DNA from: Tsuneonella deserti
GTDB lineage: Bacteria; Pseudomonadota; Alphaproteobacteria; Sphingomonadales; Sphingomonadaceae
Assembly: GCF_014644315.1 (NCBI RefSeq)
Contig: NZ_BMKL01000001.1
Coordinates: 1,251,001 to 1,315,000 of the forward strand
Length of the DNA: 64,000 nucleotides
Direction of reading: 5' to 3'
In this document: positions 52,189 through 61,223 of the stretch, piece by piece
Position numbering within the stretch: position 1 is the first letter of the stretch
Layout of the letters: every line of letters starts with the position of its first letter
Program-made: the position numbers and the translations under genes
The notes under the pieces: model-generated
Seen by the model: the letters and a program-made list of their open reading frames with translations, nothing else
Database searches by the model: none
Told to the model about the DNA's origin: nothing

Positions 52189-54120
52189 TCAGCTCTTGGC
52201 GTCTTCGTCGACTTCCGAGAACTCGGCGTCGACCACATCTTCGTTCGGGCCGCTCTCGCCGCCACTGGTCGCGCTTTCGCCCGCGCCGTCGGCGCCCGCG
52301 GCCTGTTCCTGGCTGTAGATCGCCTGGCCCATCTTCATCGCGACGTCGGTCAGCGCCTGCGCCTTGGAGTTGATGGCATCCACGTCGTCGCCTTCGAGCG
52401 CGGTCTTGGTTTCCGCGATCGCGGCTTCGACCTGGCCCTTGAGATCGGAGTCGATCTTGTCGCCGTGTTCCTGAAGCTGCTTCTCGGTGGCGTGCACCAG
52501 GCTATCGGCCTGGTTGCGCGCTTCGGCAGAGGCGCGCCGCTTCTTGTCCTCTTCGGCGAACTTCTCGGCGTCCTGCACCATCTGTTCGATATCGCTGTCG
52601 CTGAGACCGCCCGAGGCCTGGATGCGGATCTGCTGCTCCTTGCCGGTGCCCTTGTCCTTGGCCGACACGTTCACGATGCCGTTGGCGTCGATGTCGAACG
52701 TCACCTCGATCTGCGGCACGCCGCGTGGCGCGGGCGGGATGCCGACGAGGTCGAACTGGCCGAGCAGCTTGTTGTCCGCCGCCATTTCGCGCTCGCCCTG
52801 GAAGACCCGGATCGTCACCGCGTTCTGGTTGTCCTCGGCGGTCGAGTATGTCTGGCTCTTCTTGGTCGGGATCGTCGTGTTGCGGTCGATCATGCGGGTC
52901 ATGATGCCGCCGAGCGTCTCGATGCCCAGCGACAGCGGCGTCACGTCGAGGAGGAGCACGTCCTTGACGTCGCCCTGCAGCACGCCCGCCTGGATCGCCG
53001 CGCCCATGGCGACGACTTCATCCGGGTTCACGCCGGTGTGCGGTTCCTTGCCGAAGAACTCCTTCACGAACTCGCGCACGCGCGGCATGCGGGTCATGCC
53101 GCCGACGAGCACGACGTCGTCGATGTCGCTGGCCTTGAGGCCGGCATCGGCGAGCGCCTTCTTCATCGGCTCCTTGGTCCGCTCGATCAGGGGCGCGACC
53201 AGCTTTTCGAGGTCGGCGCGGGTGATCGTCTCGACGAGGTGCAGCGGGGTCGTGCTGCCACCCTCCATGCGCGCGGTGATGAAGGGCAGGTTGATCTCGG
53301 TGGTCTGGGCGCTCGACAGCTCGATCTTCGCCTTCTCGGCGGCTTCCTTCAGCCGCTGCAGCGCAAGCTTGTCGGTCCGGAGATCCATGTTCTCCTTCTT
53401 CTTGAACTGGTCGGCCAGGTACTCGACCACGGCGGTATCGAAGTCTTCACCGCCGAGGAACGTATCGCCGTTGGTGCTCTTCACCTCGAACACGCCGTCG
53501 CCGATCTCGAGGATCGAGACGTCGAAGGTGCCGCCGCCAAGGTCGTACACGGCGATGGTCTTGCCGTCGTTCTTCTCGAGGCCGTAGGCGAGCGCGGCGG
53601 CGGTCGGCTCGTTGATGATGCGCAGCACTTCAAGACCCGCGATCTGCCCTGCGTCCTTGGTCGCCTGGCGCTGCGCGTCATTGAAGTATGCAGGCACGGT
53701 GATGACGGCCTGCGTGACCTTCTCGCCCAGGAAGCTCTCGGCGGTTTCCTTCATCTTCTGAAGGGTGAAGGCGGAAATCTGGCTGGGCGAGTAATCCTCG
53801 CCGCCCGCCTGAACCCAGGCGTCGCCGTTCTTTCCCTTGACGATGTGATAGGGGACCAGCTCGGTGTCCTTCTTGGTCACCGGATCGTCGAACCGGCGGC
53901 CGATCAGGCGCTTGACCGCGAAGATGGTGTTATCGCCATTGGTGACCGCCTGGCGCTTGGCCGGCTGGCCGATAAGGCGCTCGCCAACCTTGGTGAAGGC
54001 GACGATCGAAGGCGTGGTGCGCGCGCCTTCCGAATTCTCGATCACCTTGGGCTTGCCACCCTCCATGACAGCGACGCACGAGTTGGTGGTGCCGAGGTCG
54101 ATACCGATAACTTTGGCCAT
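52189..54120 (-). CDS. dnaK: Chaperone protein DnaK (Hsp70)
   Basis: The 643-residue Hsp70 has the nucleotide-binding domain ([18 protein letters not shown] at the start, [47 protein letters not shown]), the linker [13 protein letters not shown], the substrate-binding domain and an acidic, glycine-rich tail ending in [13 protein letters not shown] strong RpoH-type promoter is upstream. GrpE and HrcA genes lie about 4 kb further on. Confidence 0.98.
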   Translation of the reverse strand: MAKVIGIDLGTTNSCVAVMEGGKPKVIENSEGARTTPSIVAFTKVGERLIGQPAKRQAVTNGDNTIFAVKRLIGRRFDDPVTKKDTELVPYHIVKGKNGDAWVQAGGEDYSPSQISAFTLQKMKETAESFLGEKVTQAVITVPAYFNDAQRQATKDAGQIAGLEVLRIINEPTAAALAYGLEKNDGKTIAVYDLGGGTFDVSILEIGDGVFEVKSTNGDTFLGGEDFDTAVVEYLADQFKKKENMDLRTDKLALQRLKEAAEKAKIELSSAQTTEINLPFITARMEGGSTTPLHLVETITRADLEKLVAPLIERTKEPMKKALADAGLKASDIDDVVLVGGMTRMPRVREFVKEFFGKEPHTGVNPDEVVAMGAAIQAGVLQGDVKDVLLLDVTPLSLGIETLGGIMTRMIDRNTTIPTKKSQTYSTAEDNQNAVTIRVFQGEREMAADNKLLGQFDLVGIPPAPRGVPQIEVTFDIDANGIVNVSAKDKGTGKEQQIRIQASGGLSDSDIEQMVQDAEKFAEEDKKRRASAEARNQADSLVHATEKQLQEHGDKIDSDLKGQVEAAIAETKTALEGDDVDAINSKAQALTDVAMKMGQAIYSQEQAAGADGAGESATSGGESGPNEDVVDAEFSEVDEDAKS

Positions 54121-54212
54121 GGTTTCCCTATTCGTTTTCTTGCACGTTGGACACCGCCGGTCCGGCCTCCCGCAACTGCGGCAAAGCCATTTCGCGGCTC
54201 GATTGATGCGGG

Positions 54213-54242
54213 CGATATAGGTGCGCTTTTTGTTGGCACAAG
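54213..54242 (-). promoter_or_regulatory. RpoH (heat-shock sigma) promoter of dnaK
   Basis: On the minus strand CTTG (54242-54239) is followed after 17 bp by CCTATATCG (54221-54213), a close match to the alphaproteobacterial RpoH consensus CTTG-N17/18-CYTATNTNNG. It lies 93 bp upstream of the dnaK ATG. Confidence 0.8.
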
Positions 54243-54292
54243 AGAACCTCCGCGCTACCCCAAGCGCATCAATTCAAGGGGGAAGACCGCAC

Positions 54293-54772
54293 ATGAAACG
54301 CCACCTGATCTGCGCTGCGCTGCTGGGCGCCACGCTCATGCTGACCGGATGCGGCGAGAGCCCCGAACAGCCCGCGACCGAAGAGGCGGTTGGCATTCCG
54401 GGGATGAAGATCAGCAACGCCCGCATGGTGCTGGCGCCGGTCCCCGGCAATCCCGCAGCCATCTACTTCGATCTGGATTACGAGGGAGACCGCAACGTCG
54501 CTCTCAGCCGGGCGGAGGTGAAGGGCGCCAAGAGCGCGATGTTCCACGACTATGGGGACTACAACGGCAAGAAGCAGATGATGGAAATGCTGCCCGTGCC
54601 GCTCAAGAAAGGTGACAAGATCCAGTTCGCCCCTGGCGGCAAGCATCTGATGGCCATGGACGTTTCTCCAAATCTCAAGCCGGGCGGCACGACCGAGGCC
54701 TCGATAATAGTGTCCGGCGGCAAGAAGCAGGCCTTCGAGGTGCCAATCCGCGCCGCGGGGGATGAGCGCTGA
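54293..54772 (+). CDS. Copper chaperone PCu(A)C-family lipoprotein
   Basis: From ATG 54293 (AGGGGGA upstream) the precursor is 159 residues with lipobox LTGC (MKRHLICAALLGATLMLTGC). The DUF461/PCu(A)C copper motif H-x-M/M...M...H-x-M appears as AMFHDYGDYNGKKQMMEM and GGKHLMAMD. PCu(A)C delivers Cu(I) to cytochrome oxidase. The residue after MFH differs from the classical HTM/HKM form, so metal affinity could be altered. Confidence 0.85.
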   Translation: MKRHLICAALLGATLMLTGCGESPEQPATEEAVGIPGMKISNARMVLAPVPGNPAAIYFDLDYEGDRNVALSRAEVKGAKSAMFHDYGDYNGKKQMMEMLPVPLKKGDKIQFAPGGKHLMAMDVSPNLKPGGTTEASIIVSGGKKQAFEVPIRAAGDER

Positions 54773-54852
54773 AAGAAGCGACCGACGCGCTCGGAATTGA
54801 AAGCCACCAGGAACGGGTCGCTCCCTCCTGCGCAATCGGCGGCGAACGACGT

Positions 54853-55305
54853 TTGACCGAGGGCGAGACGGCGCTTGCGCGCAGCGTTTTCGGTACTGCC
54901 ATAGACTATGCGCGGGTGACCATCAGGCGCCGCAAGTTCTTTCCTTTCCAACCGCGACACACGACGATGGCGCCGCGCGGGCACCTGCACTTTCACCCGC
55001 GCGGCAAAGCCTACTGCGACGATTTCTCCGCCGCCGGACGGATTGCGCAGGGCCTCTTCATCCACGAGATGACGCATGTGTGGCAGACGCAAGCCCGCGG
55101 CGAATGGTACCTGCTGCTCCACCGCCACCCGTTCTGCCGCTACGATTACAGCCTGAAGCCCGGCTGGAGCCTGGAACGCTATGGCATCGAACAGCAGGCG
55201 CAGATCGTGAAGCACGCGTTCTGGCTCCGCAATGGCGTGCAGATCGCAGGGGTCGCCGATCCCGGGGCCTACGACTTGTTGGTGCGCTTCCCGGGGACAG
55301 GTTGA
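54853..55305 (+). CDS. Zn-motif protein annotated in relatives as vgr-related
   Basis: The 150-residue protein (TTG 54853; the start is uncertain, an open frame continues upstream to CTG 54769 without ATG or GTG) contains LTEGETALARSVFGTAIDYARV at its start and FIHEMTHVWQTQ, an HExxH zinc-binding motif (His71, Glu72, His75). A third ligand is not obvious; Glu in GWSLERYGIEQQAQIVKH is a candidate. Similar short proteins are called vgr-related in sphingomonad genomes without evidence of a type VI secretion role. It may be a metallopeptidase. Confidence 0.65.
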   Translation: MTEGETALARSVFGTAIDYARVTIRRRKFFPFQPRHTTMAPRGHLHFHPRGKAYCDDFSAAGRIAQGLFIHEMTHVWQTQARGEWYLLLHRHPFCRYDYSLKPGWSLERYGIEQQAQIVKHAFWLRNGVQIAGVADPGAYDLLVRFPGTG

Positions 55306-55381
55306 CGCTACGGCTTGAGGCAACCGGTTGCGCTTGATACCACTTCGAGCGTTCCGGGCGGCCCAACCCGCGCCCGGCCGA

Positions 55382-56554
55382 ATGGTCCCACAAATGGAGC
55401 TTTCCGATTATGGCATGTCGCGGGAACGCGGCTTCCTTTCGCATTATGAGATCGACGAGATCGCCCTCCCCTCGCTTTTCGCCGAGGTGAAGCAGGCCGC
55501 GGGCAATCTTTCCGGCCTGCTGTCCACCGGCCGGGTGCGTCACTGGCTCGATCAGCTCGCCGACCCGGGCCTCGAAGAGTGGGCACGCGAAGCGGCCGAG
55601 GAAGAAGTCCGCACCGCGATGGTGCACTACAGCTTCCTGGTCCAGGCCTATGTCTGGGGCGAGCTTGCCCCTCCGGCACGTCTGCCAGCAAATCTGGCCC
55701 GGCCGATGGTGGCGATCGCCGACCGGCTGGGCCAGGCTCCGCTGCTGCCATACTCCGCCTATGTGCTCGACAACTGGTCGCGGCTCGACAAGTCGGGGCC
55801 CATCACCCTCGACAACATCTACATGGTGCAGAACTTTCTCGGCGGCGACGACGAGAACTGGTTCGTGATGATCCACGTCGCGATCGAGGCAGAGGCCGGC
55901 GTACTGCTCGACAATGCGGCCCGACTGATCACGGTCGCGAAACAGGGTGACGAAGTCGAAGCCGAGCGCCTGCTCATCGAGATGCACGAGGCATGGGAAC
56001 GGATCTACGCGCACTTTGCCCGCATGGGCGAACGCTGCGATCCCTACATCTACTTCAATCGGGTGCGGCCCTATATCCACGGCTGGGCGAACAATCCCGC
56101 TCTGGGCGAAGGACTGGTCTACGATGGCATCGATCGTTTCGAGGGCCGTCCGCAGGCTTATCGTGGACAGACCGGTTCGCAATCCAGCATCGTCCCTACG
56201 ATGGACGCGCTGTTTCAGGTCGGCCACTCTGACGATCCGCTGAAGTCCTTCCTCGACGAGCTCCACCATTATCGCCCGGTGCCGCATCGCCGCTTCATCG
56301 AGGATGTCGGCGCGCAATCGACGCTGCGCGAGTTCGTGAGCCAGTCGGGTGTGCAATCGCTGAAAGACGCATTCAACGCCTGCCTCGAACAGACTGCGCG
56401 CTTCCGTACCCGCCACCTCGAGTACGCGGCGAGCTACATCAACAAACAGGCTGGCAAGATCCCGGGCAATGACCCCGATGTTGGCACCGGCGGCACGCCG
56501 TTCATGAAGTACCTCAAGAAGCACCGCGACGAGAACCGGGCGCAGTTGGTCTGA
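55382..56554 (+). CDS. Indoleamine 2,3-dioxygenase homologue
   Basis: From ATG 55382 the protein is 390 residues; ATG 55394 is also possible, and neither has a strong ribosome-binding site. The all-helical heme dioxygenase fold is indicated by ELSDYGMSRERGFLSH, PLLPYSAYVLDNWSRLD, RVRPYIHGWANNP and QTGSQSSIVPTMDALF. The proximal heme His is in FRTRHLEYAASYI (about residue 345), and the C-terminal substrate loop is VGTGGTPFMKYLKKHRD. IDO opens the indole ring of tryptophan to N-formylkynurenine. No kynurenine genes are nearby, so the substrate is uncertain. Confidence 0.85.
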   Translation: MVPQMELSDYGMSRERGFLSHYEIDEIALPSLFAEVKQAAGNLSGLLSTGRVRHWLDQLADPGLEEWAREAAEEEVRTAMVHYSFLVQAYVWGELAPPARLPANLARPMVAIADRLGQAPLLPYSAYVLDNWSRLDKSGPITLDNIYMVQNFLGGDDENWFVMIHVAIEAEAGVLLDNAARLITVAKQGDEVEAERLLIEMHEAWERIYAHFARMGERCDPYIYFNRVRPYIHGWANNPALGEGLVYDGIDRFEGRPQAYRGQTGSQSSIVPTMDALFQVGHSDDPLKSFLDELHHYRPVPHRRFIEDVGAQSTLREFVSQSGVQSLKDAFNACLEQTARFRTRHLEYAASYINKQAGKIPGNDPDVGTGGTPFMKYLKKHRDENRAQLV

Positions 56555-56592
56555 TTTAGTATTCGGCAGGGATTTTCGCCTAGCGATATCGC

Positions 56593-57060
56593 ATGAGCGC
56601 GATCGTCCCTGCCGTTGTATTCGAACTGCACATTGCCCGTAGCAAGTTCGTCGATGCCTACAATGCGGCCGACTCGGCAGTCCGCGCCCGCCTCCAGGCA
56701 TTCTCCCTTCCTGAGAAGACGACGATGGGAGACAATCTCGCGTCACTCCTAAAGGTCGCTGCAGGTCCGCAATATGCGAAGAGCGCGAAAAAGCGGATCG
56801 ATGCGCTCGTGCTGGAAATCCGCGATTTCCAGCCGCTTCGGTGCGATGTCGTCCATGGCAGGATGTCCGTCATGTCCATCGACGGCGTCGTTACGGCGAT
56901 GTTCGCCAACGTCCAGAAAAGCTCGAAAATAGGGCGCTATGGCCTGATGCTCACACTTGATGAGATCCAGCGCAGCACCGACCGGATGAATGCCATCGCA
57001 GACGAGCTTAAGAAGATTAAGATATCCGTCAGCATCGAGCCGCCTGCAACGCAGGGATAG
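56593..57060 (+). CDS. Hypothetical protein, 155 residues
   Basis: Soluble and mostly helical, without signal peptide or known motif. It begins MSAIVPAVVFELHIARSKFV, has a central basic stretch (AAGPQYAKSAKKRID) and a C-terminal helix (IQRSTDRMNAIADELKKI). The coding looks genuine, but I do not recognise a family. The sequence is less GC-biased than its neighbours, consistent with an accessory gene. Confidence 0.55.
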   Translation: MSAIVPAVVFELHIARSKFVDAYNAADSAVRARLQAFSLPEKTTMGDNLASLLKVAAGPQYAKSAKKRIDALVLEIRDFQPLRCDVVHGRMSVMSIDGVVTAMFANVQKSSKIGRYGLMLTLDEIQRSTDRMNAIADELKKIKISVSIEPPATQG

Positions 57061-57101
57061 GCGACCCGGACCCACTACAGGCCTTCGCGCATTGGGAGGC
57101 C

Positions 57102-58064
57102 ATGGCATCCGGCAGCAAGCTCGTTCTCTACGCCGCGCTCGCGGGTAATCTCGCGATCGCGGTAACCAAGTTCGCCGCAGCGGCGATCGCCGGCAGTTCC
57201 GCAATGCTGACCGAAGGCATCCACTCGCTGGTCGATACCTGCAACCAGGGTCTCTTGCTTTACGGACGCAACCGGTCGGAGATGCCGCCGGACGAAAAGC
57301 ACCCGCTCGGACACGGACGAGAGCTCTATTTCTGGGCTTTCGTGGTGGCGTTGCTCATCTTCACCACCGGCGCAGGCGCTTCCGTTTACGAAGGCATTGT
57401 CCACATCCAGTCTCCCGAGCAGATCGAGAAACCGTGGATCAACTTCGTCGTGCTCGGCCTGGCGTTCGTCTTCGAAGGATCCTCGCTCTACATCGCTGTG
57501 CGCGAGTTCAGGCAGACGAAGGACCCCGCCGTGGGTTATTGGCGGGCCCTGCGCGACAGCAAGGACCCGGCAATCTTCGTCGTCCTGATGGAGGACAGCG
57601 CCGCGCTGGCGGGCCTGGTCGTCGCAGCCGTCTTCATCGGATTGGCAGTTTGGACCGGAAACCCGGTGTGGGACGGGATTGGGTCGATCGTGATCGGCAT
57701 TCTGCTGATCGGGGTGGCAATCATGCTCGCGAGCGAATCCAAGAAGCTCTTAATTGGCGAGCGCGCGCGGCCTGAGGTGCAGCGCTACCTGGCCGAGGTC
57801 GCGAAAGGCACGATGGGCGTGTGCCTCGTCAACGAAGTGATCACGGTGCACATGTCGCCCGAGGATGTCATCGCGACGATCAGCCTCGATTTCCAGGATG
57901 ACCTGCCGCTGAGCGAGGTCGAGAAGGCGGCCGACTCGATCGAGGCGAAAGTGAAGGCACGCTATCCCGAGGTGCGCCGCCTGTTCATCCGGCCCCAGTC
58001 GCGCGTCGCGGCAGTGGAGGAGCGCGCTGCGCTCCAGTTCCCTGCCGCGACCGCGGACTTCTAG
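57102..58064 (+). CDS. Cation diffusion facilitator transporter
   Basis: The 320-residue CDF protein has six membrane helices (KLVLYAALAGNLAIAVTKFAAA, ELYFWAFVVALLIFT, FVVLGLAFVFEGSSLY, LAGLVVAAVFIGLAVW, VIGILLIGVAIMLA). The helix 2 metal motif appears as HSLVDTCNQ and helix 5 as MEDSAALAG, giving the paired histidine/aspartate pattern with H-xxx-D on helix 2. The cytoplasmic C-terminal domain starts near 210. It exports Zn2+, Fe2+ or Co2+ in exchange for protons; the metal is not certain. Confidence 0.88.
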   Translation: MASGSKLVLYAALAGNLAIAVTKFAAAAIAGSSAMLTEGIHSLVDTCNQGLLLYGRNRSEMPPDEKHPLGHGRELYFWAFVVALLIFTTGAGASVYEGIVHIQSPEQIEKPWINFVVLGLAFVFEGSSLYIAVREFRQTKDPAVGYWRALRDSKDPAIFVVLMEDSAALAGLVVAAVFIGLAVWTGNPVWDGIGSIVIGILLIGVAIMLASESKKLLIGERARPEVQRYLAEVAKGTMGVCLVNEVITVHMSPEDVIATISLDFQDDLPLSEVEKAADSIEAKVKARYPEVRRLFIRPQSRVAAVEERAALQFPAATADF

Positions 58065-58071
58065 ACTAGCC

Positions 58072-58656
58072 TTAAGGCTTCTTCGCCACCGCCACCATCG
58101 AGGGGCGCAGGAGCCGATCCTTGATCATCCAGCCCGACTGCATCTCCTGCACCACTGTCCCGGGCTCTGCCGTGTCGCTCGGCACTTCCAGCATCGCCTG
58201 GTGCTGATTGGGATCGAGCGGAAGGCCCATCGAAGCGATACGGCTGATACCGTGCTGGGCAAAAACCTTTTCCACCTCGCGCTGGGTCGCCTCGATGCCC
58301 GTGACGAGCGCCTTCATGCGGGGATCATCGTGCAGGTCGGCGGGGATCGCCTCGATTGCGCGGACGAGGTTGTCATAGACCGACAGGATGTCACGGGCGA
58401 AAGCGGTGGCTGCATAAGCGCGCGCGTCGGCGACGTCCTTTTCCATCCGCCGGCGCACGTTCTGCGTTTCGGCCTTGGCGTAGAGGGTTTCCTGTTTCGC
58501 CGATTCGAGATCGTTCTTCAGCGCCGCTAGCGCTTCGGAGAAATCCCCGCTCTCGTTCACAGCGGCGTCCTGCGCCTCGTCGATCATGTCGGCCGGCACG
58601 CCGTCGAGTTCCTTCGCCACGGCCTCGTCAGCCGCCTGCTTTCCGTCTTCGATCAT
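58072..58656 (-). CDS. grpE: Nucleotide exchange factor GrpE
   Basis: From ATG 58656 the protein is 194 residues: an acidic start, a long coiled coil (LKNDLESAKQETLYAKAETQ, then RRRMEKDVADARAYAATAFA), the four-helix core (DILSVYDNLVRAIEAIP) and the beta domain (PNQHQAMLEVPSD, GTVVQEMQSGWMIKDRLLRPSMVAV). It releases ADP from DnaK. It follows hrcA by 13 bp. Confidence 0.97.
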   Translation of the reverse strand: MIEDGKQAADEAVAKELDGVPADMIDEAQDAAVNESGDFSEALAALKNDLESAKQETLYAKAETQNVRRRMEKDVADARAYAATAFARDILSVYDNLVRAIEAIPADLHDDPRMKALVTGIEATQREVEKVFAQHGISRIASMGLPLDPNQHQAMLEVPSDTAEPGTVVQEMQSGWMIKDRLLRPSMVAVAKKP

Positions 58657-58669
58657 TGGTTTTTGTCGC

Positions 58670-59731
58670 TCATCCGATGCGTTTGCCCAGCGCCCCCAGT
58701 CTAGAGAGCGTCTGCGCGGTGAAATCCACCATGGGGACAACACGCGCGTAATTCAACCGCGTGGGACCGATGACCCCGACCACGCCGACCACCCTGCCCT
58801 CGCGATCGCGATACGGCGAGGCGATGACCGAGGAACCCGACAGCGCGAACAGGCGGTTCTCGCTGCCGATGAATATGCGGGTGGCCTGTGCCTCGCGGGC
58901 GGCATCGAGCAGTCCGGTAACTTCCTGCTTGCTCTCCAGCTCGTCCAGTAGTTGGCGAACGCGGTCGATATCTGCCAGCGCCGCCTCGTCGAGCAGGTTG
59001 GCTGCCCCGCGGACGATCAGCACGGGCCGGCGGGCCGCATCCTCGCTCCAGACTGCAAGCCCGCGCTCCACGAGATCGCGACTGGCCTGATCGAGCTGCG
59101 AGCGGCCTTGCGCAAGGTCCGCGCGCATCGCGGCGGCTGCCTCGGCAAGCGTTCGGCCTGCCAGACGGGCGGTGATGAAGTTCCCCGCCTGTTCGAGCGC
59201 GGCGGCACTTGCTGGCGCGTCAAGTTCGATCACCCGGTTCTCGACGCCCCCGTCCTCTCCCACCAGCACAGCGAGCGCGCGGGGGCCACCAAGAGGGACG
59301 AGGGTAAGCTGCGCAAGGCGCGGCTCGCGCGGAGGCACCATGACCATCCCCGCCGCACCTGAAATGTCGGACAGCAGCGCGCTGGTCGCCTCGAGCGCTG
59401 CCTCGATGGGGCCCGGGGCTGCGAGCCTCTTCTCGATCGCGCGGCGCTCCTGCGCGCTCGGCTCAGCCACCTGCATCATGCCATCCACGAACAGCCGCAG
59501 GCCGGTTTCGGTGGGCATCCTCCCCGCGCTGGTATGCGGGGCGGCGAGCAGGCCAAGCCCCTCCAGCTCCGCCAGCACCGAGCGAATCGACGCTGGCGAA
59601 AGGTTCAGCCCGCGCTCACTCGCGAGTGTCTTCGATCCGACGGGCTGGCCGCTGGCAAGGTAGCCCTCCACCACCAGACGAAAGATGTCACGCGCTCTCG
59701 AAGTCAATTCTGAAACGGGAGGACTGGACAT
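58670..59731 (-). CDS. hrcA: Heat-inducible transcription repressor HrcA
   Basis: The 353-residue repressor has an N-terminal winged helix (ARDIFRLVVEGYLASGQPVG, SERGLNLSPASIRSVLAELE), a central GAF-like domain and a C-terminal region with FIGSENRLFALSGSSVIASPY and GVIGPTRLNYARVVPMVDF. HrcA normally binds CIRCE (TTAGCACTC-N9-GAGTGCTAA); none is visible before hrcA or dnaK, which instead have RpoH promoters, so its targets must lie elsewhere (often groESL). Confidence 0.96.
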   Translation of the reverse strand: MSSPPVSELTSRARDIFRLVVEGYLASGQPVGSKTLASERGLNLSPASIRSVLAELEGLGLLAAPHTSAGRMPTETGLRLFVDGMMQVAEPSAQERRAIEKRLAAPGPIEAALEATSALLSDISGAAGMVMVPPREPRLAQLTLVPLGGPRALAVLVGEDGGVENRVIELDAPASAAALEQAGNFITARLAGRTLAEAAAAMRADLAQGRSQLDQASRDLVERGLAVWSEDAARRPVLIVRGAANLLDEAALADIDRVRQLLDELESKQEVTGLLDAAREAQATRIFIGSENRLFALSGSSVIASPYRDREGRVVGVVGVIGPTRLNYARVVPMVDFTAQTLSRLGALGKRIG

Positions 59732-59741
59732 CGTGGCTGCA

Positions 59742-59769
59742 ATCTAGGGCATGAGCCCGTTCCCACAAG
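59742..59769 (-). promoter_or_regulatory. RpoH-type promoter of hrcA-grpE
   Basis: On the minus strand CTTG (59769-59766) is followed after exactly 17 bp by CCTAGAT (59748-59742), one mismatch from CYTATNT. The spacing equals that of the dnaK promoter. It lies about 11 bp upstream of the hrcA ATG, so the mRNA would be nearly leaderless. Confidence 0.6.
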
Positions 59770-59828
59770 CCTTGCAGGCACGGGCGCGGAGGGACTAACG
59801 CGCTCGCCTACCCAGCAAAGGAATCAGA

Positions 59829-60545
59829 ATGCGACCTTCAGGCCGCGCGCCGGACGAAATGCGCGCCATCACCATCGACACCGGGTTCACGATGCATGCC
59901 GAAGGTTCGTGCCTCGTCAGCTTTGGCGATACCAAGGTGATCTGCACCGCCAGCGTCGAGGAACGGGTGCCGCCCTTTCTGCGTGGCAAGGGCCAGGGTT
60001 GGGTCACGGCCGAATATTCGATGCTTCCGCGCGCCACGCACACCCGCGGCCAGCGTGAAGCGGCCAAGGGCAAGCAGAGCGGGCGCACGCAGGAAATCCA
60101 GCGCCTGATCGGCCGCTCGCTTCGTTCCGTAGTCAACCTGAACAAGCTCGGCGAACGGCAGATCGTGCTCGATTGCGATGTGATCCAGGCCGATGGCGGC
60201 ACGCGCACGGCATCGATCAGCGGCGCCTGGGTCGCGCTGCGGCTGGCGGTCGATACCCTCATGAAGAAGGGCGCGCTCACCGAAGACCCGATCGACGCGA
60301 AGATCGCGGCGATCAGTTGCGGCATTCACCAGGGCACCCCGGTGCTCGACCTGGATTACGTGGAAGACAGCTCCGCCGATGCCGATGCAAATTTTGTGCT
60401 GATCGAAGGTGGCCGCATTGCCGAGGTGCAGGCGACCGCCGAAGGCGCGACATACGACGAGGAAGGTCTTCTGCGCCTCCTCCGGCTCGCACAGATCGGC
60501 TGCGCCCGGATCTTCAAGGCGCAGGAAGAAGCGACTCGCAGATGA
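59829..60545 (+). CDS. rph: Ribonuclease PH
   Basis: The 238-residue phosphorolytic exoribonuclease trims tRNA 3' ends. Conserved blocks are [75 protein letters not shown] and [25 protein letters not shown] lies 6 bp before the ATG. It overlaps rdgB by 4 bp (ATGA) and heads the rph-rdgB-hemW-xerC run. Confidence 0.98.
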   Translation: MRPSGRAPDEMRAITIDTGFTMHAEGSCLVSFGDTKVICTASVEERVPPFLRGKGQGWVTAEYSMLPRATHTRGQREAAKGKQSGRTQEIQRLIGRSLRSVVNLNKLGERQIVLDCDVIQADGGTRTASISGAWVALRLAVDTLMKKGALTEDPIDAKIAAISCGIHQGTPVLDLDYVEDSSADADANFVLIEGGRIAEVQATAEGATYDEEGLLRLLRLAQIGCARIFKAQEEATRR

Positions 60546-61168
60546 TCCGCCGCATCGGCTCGGGCACGCTGGTGATCGCGACGCACAATGCCGGCAAGCT
60601 GAAGGAAATCGGCGCGCTTCTCGCTCCCTACGGCGTGAAGTGCATTTCCGCCGGCTCGCTGGGCCTCCCCGAGCCGGCGGAAACCGGGACGACTTTTGCC
60701 CAGAACGCGATGATAAAGGCGCGCGCGGCGGCCGAGGCATCGGGCCTCACCGCCCTGGCGGATGATAGCGGCCTGTCGGTCACGGCGCTCGACGGACGGC
60801 CCGGCGTGTATACCGCCGACTGGGCGGAGCGTCAGTGGTTCGAGGGCGATCCGGGGCGCGACTGGTACATGGCGATGGGCAAGGTCGAAGGAATGCTGCA
60901 GGCCCAGGGATCCGACGCGCCGCGCGATGCGTGGTTCACTTGCGTCCTCGCCATCGCCTGGCCGGATGGCGAGAGCGCCTTGTACGAAGGACGCGTGGAT
61001 GGCACGCTCACTTGGCCGCCGCGCGGCACACTGGGGTTCGGCTACGACCCGGTATTCGTCCCGGAGGGGCGCGATGTGACTTTCGCCGAGCTCGACCCAG
61101 AAGAGAAACACCGCATCAGCCACCGCGCGGATGCCTTCGCCAGGCTCGTCGCCGAACAGTTCGGCTAG
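60542..61168 (+). CDS. rdgB: dITP/XTP pyrophosphatase
   Basis: The 208-residue house-cleaning enzyme removes non-canonical purine nucleoside triphosphates. Blocks are [53 protein letters not shown] and [11 protein letters not shown], ending [13 protein letters not shown] 60542 overlaps the rph stop (ATGA). Confidence 0.97.
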   Translation: MIRRIGSGTLVIATHNAGKLKEIGALLAPYGVKCISAGSLGLPEPAETGTTFAQNAMIKARAAAEASGLTALADDSGLSVTALDGRPGVYTADWAERQWFEGDPGRDWYMAMGKVEGMLQAQGSDAPRDAWFTCVLAIAWPDGESALYEGRVDGTLTWPPRGTLGFGYDPVFVPEGRDVTFAELDPEEKHRISHRADAFARLVAEQFG

Positions 61169-61223
61169 GGATCCCTGCCGACAGGGGGTATGGCGGACGC
61201 CCGCGAGCCGCTAAGGAACACCG

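Noticed and set aside
52162..54615. 817-codon plus-strand frame opposite dnaK
   Set aside because: It covers dnaK and part of the PCu(A)C gene in the wrong frame; DnaK is unmistakable.
59732..59828. CIRCE element before hrcA
   Set aside because: No TTAGCACTC/GAGTGCTAA pair is present; the region fits an RpoH promoter instead.
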